A stretch of DNA of 64,000 nt, from contig JAGGHK010000001.1 in assembly GCA_024104275.1 (NCBI GenBank), positions 782,353 to 846,352 of the forward strand, given 5' to 3'. The notes beneath the pieces were generated by a model. That model was given only the letters and a program-made list of their open reading frames with translations, did no database searches and had not been told where the DNA came from. The position numbers were made by a program, and so were the translations under genes. Below, piece by piece: positions 9,230 through 20,477 of this stretch. Position 1 is the first letter of the stretch. Every line of letters begins with the position of its first letter. Source of the stretch: Bifidobacterium sp. Lineage in GTDB: Bacteria; Actinomycetota; Actinomycetes; Actinomycetales; Bifidobacteriaceae.

Positions 9230-10609
9230 GTGCACGAAAACAGTGAATCTTCAACGCCTCAGCCTATTTCTTTGCCGGCTTTCTCGATCGACCATCTTGC
9301 CCCTTCTATGCCCGACTTTCCTGACGATCCCATTCGTGCCACCGCCCCGCAATCCGTGGTTTCGGAACGCAATCGTTCGAGGACCTTGTGGCATCTCTAC
9401 CACTACGGCATCTCTTCGCGAGCGCAAATCGCCAAAGCGCTGGGGCTGACACCCGCCGCCATCACCAAAATCACCGCACGTCTGATCGACGCCGGCGTCG
9501 TCACCGAAACCGGTGATATGAAAGGCAGCAAACGCCGCCGATCCATCGGACTCAAAATCGATAGCGGATGTTTCCACTTCATCGGCGTCAAATTCGCTCG
9601 CAGTTTGGTGCAGATCGGCGTCTTTGACCTGAAAGGCACGCGCCTGAGCCTCACCGACATGCCGCGCGTCAACGACAACACCATCGATGCCGCCATCGCC
9701 GCCACGCATAAAACCATCAACTCCCTGCTGGCAAGCGACCCCGATATCGTCGCCATCGGTATGGCGGTGCCCGGCCCCTATCTGCACGGCACCGGTTATG
9801 CGGCACTGGTTTCCAGCATGCCGCACTGGCGCAACATCAACTTCCAGAAGGAATTCGGCCAAGGCTGCCCTGTCCCCGTTTTCATCGAACAGGACGCGCG
9901 AGCCGGAGTGCTGGCACAACGGCTGTTCGGCGGACTTGACGATGCCGGAAGCCTGGCCTATTTCCTGCTCGGCGAAGGCGTCGGCCTCGGGGTCATCGAA
10001 AACGGCAGACTTGTTTACGGCAATCTCGGAGCCTCTACCGAACTCGGTCATGTCTCCATCGATGCCGTCAACGGCAGACAGTGCGAATGCGGGAATGTCG
10101 GCTGCCTTGAATGCTATTGCTCCGCGGGCGCAATCCACGAGCAGATCGACAAACTGGGCATCGTTCAAGGCTCTTCTGCCATGACCCATATCGAAGCCTG
10201 CCAGGCGTTGTTCGCACTTGCCGAGAAGAAGAGCGGCGATGGCAGGAAGATCGGCAAAGCCCGAAGCCTGGTTGCCGACATCGGCCGTTACGTAGGCTAC
10301 GGATGCGTGATCATCTGCAACGCCTTCAACCCGCGTCGCATCATCCTCGGAGACATCGGGGCGCTCGGCGGCGATCTGCTACTCGATGCGGCTCGACATG
10401 TGGTCGACGAACGCGTCATTCCCGAGATCGCGCAATCGACCGAAATCACGCTTTCAGAGCTGCCTACAGACGCGGCCGTACTCGGAGCCGCAGCCACGGC
10501 CATCACCCGGTTTTTGGACCGTCCTTCCTATTTTCGCGCCATACACCCGCCAGGAAGCCGGGGACGACACGAAACGACAGTGCAAGGCCGAATCCGCGAT
10601 GACTCCTAG
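9230..10609 (+). CDS. ROK-family transcriptional regulator (NagC/XylR type)
   Basis: The N-terminal winged helix-turn-helix is at about residues 62-90 (SRAQIAKALGLTPAAITKIT). It is followed by a ROK sugar-kinase-like domain with the structural zinc motif CECGNVGCLECYC. The protein should bind DNA and respond to a sugar or sugar phosphate. I choose GTG 9230 because AGGAGG lies 5 nt upstream; a start at ATG 9155 would add 25 residues without an RBS. The 459-aa product has a longer N-terminal leader than typical (about 400 aa). It lies 79 bp ahead of a fructokinase, its likeliest target. Confidence 0.9.
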   Translation: MHENSESSTPQPISLPAFSIDHLAPSMPDFPDDPIRATAPQSVVSERNRSRTLWHLYHYGISSRAQIAKALGLTPAAITKITARLIDAGVVTETGDMKGSKRRRSIGLKIDSGCFHFIGVKFARSLVQIGVFDLKGTRLSLTDMPRVNDNTIDAAIAATHKTINSLLASDPDIVAIGMAVPGPYLHGTGYAALVSSMPHWRNINFQKEFGQGCPVPVFIEQDARAGVLAQRLFGGLDDAGSLAYFLLGEGVGLGVIENGRLVYGNLGASTELGHVSIDAVNGRQCECGNVGCLECYCSAGAIHEQIDKLGIVQGSSAMTHIEACQALFALAEKKSGDGRKIGKARSLVADIGRYVGYGCVIICNAFNPRRIILGDIGALGGDLLLDAARHVVDERVIPEIAQSTEITLSELPTDAAVLGAAATAITRFLDRPSYFRAIHPPGSRGRHETTVQGRIRDDS

Positions 10610-10688
10610 CCAAAACAGGTAGTCTGGCAGACAAATCAGCATTTTCAACATTTAAAACGTATAAACGGATGCAAGAAAGGATCACATC

Positions 10689-11585
10689 ATGACCAAACCA
10701 ATCGTCGTCTCCTTGGGGGAACTGCTCTGGGACATGCTCCCCACCGGCAAACGCGCGGGCGGCGCCCCCGTCAATTTCGCTTATCACGCCGCGATGAACG
10801 GTGCGGAGGGCCACGCCATCAGCGCCGTCGGCGAAGACCCGCTAGGTGACGAACTCGTCGAGGCCATCAAGAAGTCGGGCGTCGAATCCATCGTGCAGCG
10901 CAACGCCTGGCCCACCTCCACCGTCGAAGTGGCGCTCAAGAACGGCATCCCGGAGTACACCATCATCAAGGGCGTGGCCTGGGACCACATCTCCTACACC
11001 CGCGAGCTGATCGAAATGGTCGAGAAGGCAGACGCAATCTGCTACGGAACGCTCGCGTTGCGCAGCCAGGAGTCCCACGACACCATCGTGGAGCTCCTGA
11101 AGCACGCCAAGCCCACCGCCATGAAGTTCTTCGACATCAACATCCGCGGCGACCACTATTCCAAGGATCTGATCAACGAACTCCTTGGTTACGCCACCGT
11201 CTTCAAGATCAACGACGCCGAGTTGCTGCTTTTGCGCGACATGTTCGACATCCGCGGCACCTCGGACGAAGAGGCCTGCAACTGGTTCATGGAGAAATAC
11301 AACCTGAACTACGTCATCCTGACCGGTGGCTCGACTTTCAGCACTATCATCGCGAAAGATGGGGAATCTTCGACGCTGGACACCCCGCGCGTCGACGTGG
11401 TCGATACCGTGGGCGCCGGCGATTCCTTCTCCGGCACGTTCACCGCCAAGGTGCTCACCGGCTCGTCGCTGGTTGACGCCCATCGCGCGGCCGTCAACAC
11501 CGCCGCCTACGTCTGCACGAAGAACGGGGCCTGGCCGCAGTACCCGGAAACCATCCCGGACTATCTGGGCGAGGCCGAGAGATAA
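10689..11585 (+). CDS. PfkB-family fructokinase
   Basis: This is a ribokinase-superfamily sugar kinase of 298 aa, the usual length. The N-terminal substrate motif reads GELLWDMLP...GGAPVNFAYH, and the C-terminal ATP/anion-hole signature is DTVGAGDSFSGTF with the catalytic Asp in GAGD. It probably phosphorylates fructose to fructose-6-phosphate, which feeds the bifid shunt. The RBS AAAGGA precedes the ATG. Downstream of a ROK regulator, it looks like a regulator/kinase pair. Specificity for fructose over another ketose or a modified sugar is inferred from overall similarity. Confidence 0.88.
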   Translation: MTKPIVVSLGELLWDMLPTGKRAGGAPVNFAYHAAMNGAEGHAISAVGEDPLGDELVEAIKKSGVESIVQRNAWPTSTVEVALKNGIPEYTIIKGVAWDHISYTRELIEMVEKADAICYGTLALRSQESHDTIVELLKHAKPTAMKFFDINIRGDHYSKDLINELLGYATVFKINDAELLLLRDMFDIRGTSDEEACNWFMEKYNLNYVILTGGSTFSTIIAKDGESSTLDTPRVDVVDTVGAGDSFSGTFTAKVLTGSSLVDAHRAAVNTAAYVCTKNGAWPQYPETIPDYLGEAER

Positions 11586-11617
11586 GGGCGAATCCATATT
11601 CATTATTAGCTCACACG

Positions 11618-11672
11618 CGATGTTGCTTTTCGCATAATATGTAATATTGATACGATACGAAAAGCAACATCG
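11618..11672. repeat. 15-bp perfect inverted repeat between fructokinase and TA pair
   Basis: CGATGTTGCTTTTCG (11618-11632) pairs exactly with CGAAAAGCAACATCG (11658-11672) across a 25-nt A/T-rich spacer. It lies 33 nt after the fructokinase stop, so it may terminate that gene. Its position ahead of the TA promoter also allows an operator role. Confidence 0.75.
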
Positions 11673-11760
11673 TGTCATATATATGATATCTTTAAACGAG
11701 TTGAGAATTCACCCAAGGGATAGAGGTGGGAATAGTATTAAAAGACCGTTGTTTGATTAC

Positions 11761-11766
11761 TATAAT
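11761..11766 (+). promoter_or_regulatory. -10 box of the toxin-antitoxin operon
   Basis: A consensus TATAAT lies 22 nt before ATG 11789, with AAGAGGTGG as RBS between them. This implies a very short leader and rules against the upstream in-frame GTG at 11726. No good -35 is seen. Confidence 0.5.
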
Positions 11767-11788
11767 GCGCGGAAAGAGGTGGATTATC

Positions 11789-12310
11789 ATGATGGCCCTT
11801 GATATCGCAAACATGTTTATCATCAAGTATGGAAAGAAAGAGTACCTTACCAACCTCAAGCTCAACAAGCTTGTCTACTATGCTCAGGCCGAATCATTAA
11901 AAGCCACCGGTAAAACGCTATTTGACGATCATATCGAAGCCTGGGAATACGGCCCCGTCGAGCGTAGCGTATACAACGCGTTCAAGGGATACGGAAAACG
12001 ACGTGTGATACGGCCCGCACATGTTTCAACGCCACCGATTTGCGATGAAAATACACTGAGGGTTATCGATAGGGTTGCAGAACACTATGGTTCTCTTTCG
12101 GCCTTTGATCTCGTACGTTTTTCGCATCGTCCAGGATCAGCTTGGCAAAAAGCCTTCTCTCCAGATGTCGACAACGTAATCACAACTGAGATGATTATGA
12201 ATTCGACCGATGGGGCTGATCGTCCGGATATCCGACATTCGTTGGCACAGGGAGTAGCTACAGCAGAACGTGAATATCCAAACGCTCTACGCCTGCTCGA
12301 GAACTCCTGA
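11789..12310 (+). CDS. Panacea-domain antitoxin (SocA-like, DUF4065)
   Basis: This 173-aa protein has the features of the Panacea/SocA family: an N-terminal helix with NLKLNKLVYYAQAESL, then EAWEYGPVERSVYNAFKGYG. Panacea proteins are antitoxins that neutralise many unrelated toxins, often encoded next door. ATG 11789 has AAGAGGTGG a few bases upstream and a TATAAT before that. It is followed after 3 bp by a Doc/Fic gene, so the two form an operon with the antitoxin first. The family call comes from recognisable motifs; neutralisation of the neighbour is inferred. Confidence 0.85.
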   Translation: MMALDIANMFIIKYGKKEYLTNLKLNKLVYYAQAESLKATGKTLFDDHIEAWEYGPVERSVYNAFKGYGKRRVIRPAHVSTPPICDENTLRVIDRVAEHYGSLSAFDLVRFSHRPGSAWQKAFSPDVDNVITTEMIMNSTDGADRPDIRHSLAQGVATAEREYPNALRLLENS

Positions 12311-12313
12311 CGT

Positions 12314-12784
12314 ATGCCAGCCAATCCTCCGCAGTATCGACCACTGCAGCTACATAACAAAGCTGAAGTCGAAGCATTTGTCGAATTTGTGATTAGCGTG
12401 CACGATCTCACGGTTTCAGAAGTGGGATTTCATGCAGGGAAGGATGGCGATGCCGAAAAAGCGGTGTCGCCATCCGTGTATGCTACGTTTGTCAGTGTCC
12501 GTTCCTCTACGTTCTGCGACATATTTGAGCAAATGGCGTTCTTCGCGGAGCATCTGTCAAAAGATCATCCATTTGGTGACGGCAACAAGCGTACGACAGT
12601 CAAATTGCTCATTGGTCTTATCCGCTCATCGGGCATCAAACTTGATATGTTCGATTCACCGAATCCAGAGGACAACGAGTTGTATCAATGGATTCAAAAG
12701 CTTGTAACGAATAAAGCGGAATATCTCCAACTTGCCGATTTTCTACGCTCACGAGCCTCAATGGAACAATCCAGTAACCAATAA
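12314..12784 (+). CDS. Doc/Fic-family toxin
   Basis: The 156-aa protein contains HPFGDGNKRTT (about residues 87-97), matching the Doc form HxFx(D/N)xNKR of the Fic active site. Doc toxins phosphorylate EF-Tu; canonical Fic proteins (GNGR) instead transfer AMP. The Lys in NKR favours the kinase-like Doc chemistry. The product is slightly longer than phage P1 Doc (126 aa). It starts 3 bp after the Panacea gene. No inhibitory helix motif ((S/T)xxxE(G/N)) is obvious, consistent with control by the separate antitoxin. Confidence 0.85.
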   Translation: MPANPPQYRPLQLHNKAEVEAFVEFVISVHDLTVSEVGFHAGKDGDAEKAVSPSVYATFVSVRSSTFCDIFEQMAFFAEHLSKDHPFGDGNKRTTVKLLIGLIRSSGIKLDMFDSPNPEDNELYQWIQKLVTNKAEYLQLADFLRSRASMEQSSNQ

Positions 12785-12810
12785 TTTATACTCTGCGAAA
12801 CGCGGCAACA

Positions 12811-12850
12811 ATGTCAAACGCCACGAACTGACCTCGATGACATTTGACAT
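12811..12850. repeat. Short dyad downstream of nagA and the Doc gene
   Basis: ATGTCAAA (12811-12818) and TTTGACAT (12843-12850) form an 8-bp inverted repeat with a 24-nt spacer in the convergent gap between the toxin gene and nagA. It may be a weak bidirectional terminator. Confidence 0.4.
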
Positions 12851-12943
12851 ATTCACTGCATGAAATCGTTATTCTGGTTTTCACTATAATTTGCTGACTT
12901 TATTGCCGTGTCGCAGACCATCTATTCGACATCCAGCGAAATC

Positions 12944-14287
12944 TCAGCGAATCCGACGTCCGGCGTACCAGACGTGTTCGACCTGCCAAGTCTTCGAATC
13001 GCTCAACAGAAGGTCGGCCGCATAGCCCGGCGAAAGCAGACCAAGCGGAGCACCCGTGACCGGGTTGGGACGGTCGAAGCCGAATGCGCGAGCCGGCCTC
13101 AGTGTGGCGGCTTCGACCGCATCGCTCGGAGCCATACCGAGTACATTGACCGCGCGGGCAACCGAATGTTCCAGCAACAGCGTGGAGCCTGCGATGGCGC
13201 CGTTGGAGACCAGGCGGGCATGCCCGCCTTTCACCGTGACGTCAAGGGCACCCAGCTTGTAGGCTCCGTCCGGGCAATCCGTGGCCGACATCGAGTCGGT
13301 GATGAAAGCGATACAATGCGGCGCGAACTCGACCGCCATTTTCAAGACCGGGTTCTGCACGTGGAAACCGTCGTTGATGAGCTCGATGGTGACGCGCGGA
13401 TCTTCCACAGCCGCCGGAATCGGTCCCGGCTCGCGGTGTTTCAAGCCGTTCATCGCGTTGAAGATGTGGGTCAAGATTCCGGCTCCGGCCTCGAATCCGC
13501 GCTTGGCCGTTTCGTAATCGGCATCGCAATGACCCACTGCCGGCACGACCCCGGCTTCGGCAAATCGCTTGATAGCAGAGATTCCATGCGGCAATTCCGG
13601 AGCGATGGTGATCTGGCGAATCGAGCCGTCGGCCGCTTCAAGCAGCTCGTCGACCAGATCATCGGTCGGGTCCTTCAGACAGTTCGGGTCGTGGGCGCCC
13701 TTGCGGGAAAGCGCAAGGAATGGCCCTTCCAAGTGGGCACCGAGCACATCGGGACGCTTGCCCATCGCAGCCTTGACATTCTTGAGGTTCGCACACATCA
13801 CATTCATCGGATCGGTGATCAGCGAGAGCACTTGGCGGGTGGTGCCGTGAACCAAATGGCCGGTACGGGCGATATCGATACCGTCCAAACCATCGTCGAA
13901 CGAACGATTCCAAGAGCCATGCGCGTGGATATCGATATAGCCGGGAGTGAGATTCTTACCCTGCGCATCGACTTCTACCACGCCGCCTTTCATCTTCAAT
14001 GGCGCGATTTCGCTCGAAGATGCGTTACCTTGATTCCCAACGGCATCTTCGGCAACTTCGTCAGGTCTCTCATCCGCAATGCCGAATCCGCGGCAAGCCG
14101 ATACCAGAGACATTTCTCCGCTACCGGTCGCCTCGATTACACCATCGCGAGCAATGACCCAAAAGCCACGTTCAATACCCCGTGCGTCGATTTTCCGCGC
14201 GTTATGTACCACCAGCCAACGGATGGGCTCACCTTCGACGGCTTTCGTGACCTTTGCAACCGTTTGCTGCCTGTCTTCATCTGACAT
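12944..14287 (-). CDS. nagA: N-acetylglucosamine-6-phosphate deacetylase
   Basis: NagA hydrolyses GlcNAc-6-P to GlcN-6-P and acetate. Amidohydrolase motifs are in order: DIHAHG (HxH-type metal site), HLEGPFLA (metal Glu), VGHCDADYETAKRGFEAG (metal His), THIFNAMNGLKHREPG (metal and substrate site) and ITDSMSATDCPDG (catalytic Asp). At 447 aa it is longer than the E. coli enzyme (382), mostly through an insert of about 35 aa before the HAHG motif and an N-terminal extension. Only a distant AAGGA precedes the ATG. It is followed on the same strand by no other gene, making it the last of the nagK-nagB-nagA set. Confidence 0.93.
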   Translation of the reverse strand: MSDEDRQQTVAKVTKAVEGEPIRWLVVHNARKIDARGIERGFWVIARDGVIEATGSGEMSLVSACRGFGIADERPDEVAEDAVGNQGNASSSEIAPLKMKGGVVEVDAQGKNLTPGYIDIHAHGSWNRSFDDGLDGIDIARTGHLVHGTTRQVLSLITDPMNVMCANLKNVKAAMGKRPDVLGAHLEGPFLALSRKGAHDPNCLKDPTDDLVDELLEAADGSIRQITIAPELPHGISAIKRFAEAGVVPAVGHCDADYETAKRGFEAGAGILTHIFNAMNGLKHREPGPIPAAVEDPRVTIELINDGFHVQNPVLKMAVEFAPHCIAFITDSMSATDCPDGAYKLGALDVTVKGGHARLVSNGAIAGSTLLLEHSVARAVNVLGMAPSDAVEAATLRPARAFGFDRPNPVTGAPLGLLSPGYAADLLLSDSKTWQVEHVWYAGRRIR

Positions 14288-14336
14288 TGCCGCTTCACAT
14301 TCCTTCTTCTATTGTTTAGGATTGCTTCGTTATCAC

Positions 14337-15125
14337 TCAGATCTGTTGCCACGCCGGCTTATGCGCGTAGGCATAGCGGTAATAGTCCTTGTGCGCGAGC
14401 TTGGAGGCGGCGGCCTCATCGACGATGATGGTGGCGTGCGGATGCAGCTGCAGCGCGGAGGCCGGACAGAAGGCGCTGATGCCGCCCTCACAGGTCTCCC
14501 TGACAGCCTCGGCCTTGCCCTCGCCGAACGCGAGCAGGACCAGATGGCGCGCCTTCATGATCGTGCCGATGCCTTGCGTGATACAGTGGGTCGGCACCTG
14601 GTTGACATCGCCGTCGAAGAAACGGGCGTTGTCGATGCGGGTCTGCTCTGCCAGCGTCTTGATGCGGGTGCCGCTGGCGAGCGAGGAACCCGGCTCGTTG
14701 AAGCCAATGTGACCGTCGGTGCCGATGCCGAGAATCTGCACGTCGACGCCGCCAGCAGCCTCGATCGCGGCATCGTACTCGTGCCCGGCATCCTTGATGG
14801 TCTCGAGGTTGCCGTTGGGCACATGCACCTTGGCCGGATCAAGGCCCAGGGGCTCCACCACCGTGCGGGTGATGGTGCTGCGGTAGGACTGCGGATGTGC
14901 CGGGTCAAGGCCGGCGTACTCGTCAAGCGCGAATCCGCGGACCTGGCTGACATCGAGCTTGCGTACCTTGACCTGCGCGGCAAGATGGCGATAAGCGGCC
15001 AGCGGACTCGAACCCGTGGCCAGCCCCAGCACTGCATCCGGTTTGTTCTCGATCAGGTCCGCGACGCACTTGGCGTAGATCTCGCCGGCCGCGTCCTCGT
15101 CCTTCGTAATGATGATTTCTGCCAT
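14337..15125 (-). CDS. nagB: Glucosamine-6-phosphate deaminase
   Basis: NagB converts GlcN-6-P into fructose-6-P and ammonia, the entry to the bifid shunt. Visible motifs are LGLATGSSPLAAYR (phosphate loop), FALDEYAGLDPAHPQSY (catalytic Asp region) and GIGTDGHIGFNEPGSS. The 262-aa length matches the family (about 266). AAGGAG lies 8 nt before the ATG. It sits 49 bp upstream of nagA in the same orientation. Confidence 0.95.
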   Translation of the reverse strand: MAEIIITKDEDAAGEIYAKCVADLIENKPDAVLGLATGSSPLAAYRHLAAQVKVRKLDVSQVRGFALDEYAGLDPAHPQSYRSTITRTVVEPLGLDPAKVHVPNGNLETIKDAGHEYDAAIEAAGGVDVQILGIGTDGHIGFNEPGSSLASGTRIKTLAEQTRIDNARFFDGDVNQVPTHCITQGIGTIMKARHLVLLAFGEGKAEAVRETCEGGISAFCPASALQLHPHATIIVDEAAASKLAHKDYYRYAYAHKPAWQQI

Positions 15126-15170
15126 ATTGATTTCTCCTTAGAATATTGGTACTTCAGTAAAATCCATAGA

Positions 15171-16268
15171 TTATTTCGTCGCTACAGCGGCCATGGCGCA
15201 GGCCGCACCTATGCACCCGATCGGCTGGCGCGCATCCACGAGCGCGACCCGCTCATCAAGTCGCAACGACGCGATGAACGGACTGTCGGCCGCACGGGTA
15301 CGCAGCAACGAGCGAATCTCCTGCAACAGGGGCGCTCCCGTCTTGGCTGTCCCCCCACCAATCATGATCACCGAGGGATCGACCGTGACGGCGAGTACGT
15401 CGATGGCATCAACAATGGCATCAATGATTGCGGACAACGCATCGCATGCCGCAGCATGTCTGGTATCACCGGCATCATGAGCCACAGCGATGAGATCGGG
15501 CATAGGCGGGCTGGCGAAAGGCCACTGCCGCTCGATGGCATTCCCTCCAGCCACAGTCTCCAGACAACCTCGCTGTCCGCATGCGCATAGCCAGCGGTGC
15601 GGATCTACCGGTATATGGCCTATCTCACCGACAGCTCCACTGAACCCACGATCCGGCTTCCCGCCACGCAGGATCCCCGCAGCCATGCCGGTACCCAGAT
15701 TCAAGAAAACAAACGTATCGTCCGACGACACCACCCTGCCGCCATGACCCTGCAAATCCGGATTGACCGCGTAGGCGCCCAAAGCAGCTGCATTGACATC
15801 GTTTTCCACGCACACTGGCACACCGGTTGCCCGACGAACCTCACCAGCCAAATCGAGGCGGGTGATGCCGAGATTAGCCACATTCTCTACCACGCCGGCA
15901 TTGACATCCACCCTTCCCGGTACACCGATGCCAATGCCGACGATTTCGTCCACATGCACCCCGTTTTCGCCCGTCAGTGCGGAAACGACCTGTGTGACGT
16001 CAGTGACGACCTGTCGCGCGCCGCGCCTCGCAGGGACACGAGTCTGTGCCAGCACACGCGCATCACCTCTGGACCCGAAACGAAGCAACGCACCCGCGAT
16101 TTTCGTTCCTCCGACATCGACGCCGATATAGCATCCCGGTTTCATGATGAAAGCCGAGTGCGACGAACGCTTCTCATCGGATAAATCACCGTGCTCAGCA
16201 TCGCCTTTTGCGTCCATTAGGTTCATTCTTTCCGAATTGCCTCCCAACGTTTCATCCAGAGCCATCAT
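15171..16268 (-). CDS. ROK-family sugar kinase, probable N-acetylglucosamine kinase
   Basis: The protein has GVDVGGTKIAGALL (phosphate loop), ENDVNAAALG (catalytic Asp), LNLGTGMAAGIL and the zinc site GHIPVDP...CACGQRGCLE. ROK kinases phosphorylate glucose, GlcNAc or ManNAc. Lying directly upstream of nagB and nagA, it most likely makes GlcNAc-6-P, but glucokinase activity cannot be excluded. GGGAGG 7 nt before ATG 16268 supports the long start; this gives a 41-aa Asp/Glu/Ser-rich extension ahead of the kinase fold, whose own Met at 16145 has no RBS. No helix-turn-helix is present. The product is 365 aa. Confidence 0.85.
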   Translation of the reverse strand: MMALDETLGGNSERMNLMDAKGDAEHGDLSDEKRSSHSAFIMKPGCYIGVDVGGTKIAGALLRFGSRGDARVLAQTRVPARRGARQVVTDVTQVVSALTGENGVHVDEIVGIGIGVPGRVDVNAGVVENVANLGITRLDLAGEVRRATGVPVCVENDVNAAALGAYAVNPDLQGHGGRVVSSDDTFVFLNLGTGMAAGILRGGKPDRGFSGAVGEIGHIPVDPHRWLCACGQRGCLETVAGGNAIERQWPFASPPMPDLIAVAHDAGDTRHAAACDALSAIIDAIVDAIDVLAVTVDPSVIMIGGGTAKTGAPLLQEIRSLLRTRAADSPFIASLRLDERVALVDARQPIGCIGAACAMAAVATK

Positions 16269-16323
16269 TCATCGTCCTCCCAGTTTCCGCCGCTCTTTCG
16301 CCAATGACCACACTTTTCTGCGG

Positions 16324-16360
16324 CTCCGCTCCCCGGTCAACGCCTGACCAGTGAGCGGAG
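16324..16360 (-). terminator. Hairpin between galT2 and the ROK kinase gene
   Basis: A 16-bp near-perfect stem (CTCCGCTCCCCGGTCA with TGACCAGTGAGCGGAG, two mismatched positions) and a 5-nt loop lies between the end of galT2 and the kinase gene. It lacks a T-run, so it may be an attenuator or an RNA processing stem separating the lnp and nag transcripts. Confidence 0.5.
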
Positions 16361-16433
16361 TGCCCTTCCGCTTGCCTTGCCGTCCGTCACTCCATCAATT
16401 TATAGACGGCATGGCATCCGACGTCGTCGGACC

Positions 16434-19093
<2,660 letters not shown>

Positions 19094-19117
19094 TCAGCAT
19101 CGCCTATTGTGTGCAAT

Positions 19118-19155
19118 GATGTTCAATCTTGGCCATAGACTCATCCTTGAACATC
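19118..19155. promoter_or_regulatory. 9-bp dyad in the nahK/ROK divergent region
   Basis: GATGTTCAA (19118-19126) is repeated inverted as TTGAACATC (19147-19155), 37 bp upstream of the nahK start, in the 230-bp A/T-rich gap between nahK and the ROK regulator. It is a candidate operator. No identical copy was found upstream of the other island genes. Confidence 0.4.
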
Positions 19156-19311
19156 TTTTGTTAATAATATAGTCATAATTAAAAATAAGCAATATCAGCG
19201 TTTTGTCTTTTCTTTATCCACGATTAAAACTCGATTAGTAAAGAACATATTCACACTTCTCACCATCATGAGTTATATTGAACTTACCCATCTACGAAAG
19301 AACGCTGCACC

Positions 19312-20448
19312 ATGACCTCATCCGACCACGTGAGCACACTCGTCCTTAAAACTCCTGGCAGAGCAAGCAAAGCCAGTCCATCCGACGTCCGCAGGAACAA
19401 CCGTTCCCTTATCTTCTCGTTGCTGTTTCCAGGTTCGCAATATTCACGTGCCGATTTAGGTCGACTGACCGGACTTTCCCGTGTGGCCATCTCGGATGTG
19501 GTCAATAGCATGCTTGACGATGGCCTTATTCGGGAAAACGGCTATGAGACAAAAACAAACGGAAAAGGCAAACGCGGAACACTGCTGGGCATCGACCCGA
19601 CAAGACTGCGTATCATCACCATCAACCTTTCAAACGCCCACTTCATACAGGGGGCGGTGACCGATTTACTAGGCAATTCCTTAAAACAGGCGGAGATTGC
19701 CCTGAGTGTAAAAAAACGAGTCGATATCGGTACCATCTCAAATCTCATCGCCAAACTTGCAGAAGGCTGCGAACATATCATCGGCATCAGCATCGCGGCC
19801 GTAGGTGTGGTGCATGACGGTGTAATCAACCGATCCACCGAATTCGATTGGCGCAATATCGATCTTGAGACACCTCTTGAACGCCAGTTCAAGAAACCGG
19901 TCATCATCACCAACGCCGTGGTCTGCTCCATGCTGACCGAGCGTTTTTTCGGTCACGCCGGTCCAAACATGCTGTTTGTGGAGGTTGACCGCGGCATAGG
20001 AGCGGCAACACTTCTCGACGATGCCGTTATTATCGGCGAGAACCATGCGGGGGGCGAAATAGGCCACATCTCAGTGGATCCCAATGGCCCGAAATGTCCA
20101 TGTGGCAAACGCGGCTGCCTGGAGATGCTTGTGTCTTCGCCCGCACTACGGACGCGAATGCGGGGCGCCCTACCAGACGAACAGGTGAGCATTCTCACGG
20201 AAGCGGGAGGCCGATTAGCTTCCGCATTGGCCACGCCAATCGGCTTGCTCGACATGAACGACGTCTGCATTTACGGCCCCGCCGATATCGTCAACACCGC
20301 ATTTCTTAATGCTGCACAACAATACCTTGACCGCACCACCACTTCAACCTTCCGGCACCACACTGTAGTCCGACGATGCGAATGCGGTCCAAACACCACA
20401 GTGCGGGGAGCCGCCATAGTCATGGTACGAAACCTTCTTGAACGATAG
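19312..20448 (+). CDS. ROK-family transcriptional regulator, NagR-like
   Basis: The 378-aa protein has a winged helix-turn-helix (SRADLGRLTGLSRVAISDVV, about residues 44-63) and a ROK domain with ENHAGGEIGHISVDP and zinc site CPCGKRGCLE. In B. breve a ROK protein called NagR represses nag and lnp genes. The location here, inside the lnp cluster and divergent from nahK, suggests an equivalent local regulator. The ligand is probably a hexosamine derivative. The RBS before ATG 19312 is weak. The gene ends 29 bp from the convergent lnpA stop, thereby splitting lnpA from nahK. Confidence 0.85.
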   Translation: MTSSDHVSTLVLKTPGRASKASPSDVRRNNRSLIFSLLFPGSQYSRADLGRLTGLSRVAISDVVNSMLDDGLIRENGYETKTNGKGKRGTLLGIDPTRLRIITINLSNAHFIQGAVTDLLGNSLKQAEIALSVKKRVDIGTISNLIAKLAEGCEHIIGISIAAVGVVHDGVINRSTEFDWRNIDLETPLERQFKKPVIITNAVVCSMLTERFFGHAGPNMLFVEVDRGIGAATLLDDAVIIGENHAGGEIGHISVDPNGPKCPCGKRGCLEMLVSSPALRTRMRGALPDEQVSILTEAGGRLASALATPIGLLDMNDVCIYGPADIVNTAFLNAAQQYLDRTTTSTFRHHTVVRRCECGPNTTVRGAAIVMVRNLLER

Positions 20449-20477
20449 GCGCCTGGCCCTCCCCCACACCACAGAGC

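Noticed and set aside
11726-11788. GTG start for the Panacea gene
   Set aside because: A TATAAT at 11761 lies inside this extension, and ATG 11789 has the RBS.
12908-14284. Plus-strand ORF opposite nagA
   Set aside because: nagA motifs on the minus strand are complete; the opposite frame has no recognisable feature.
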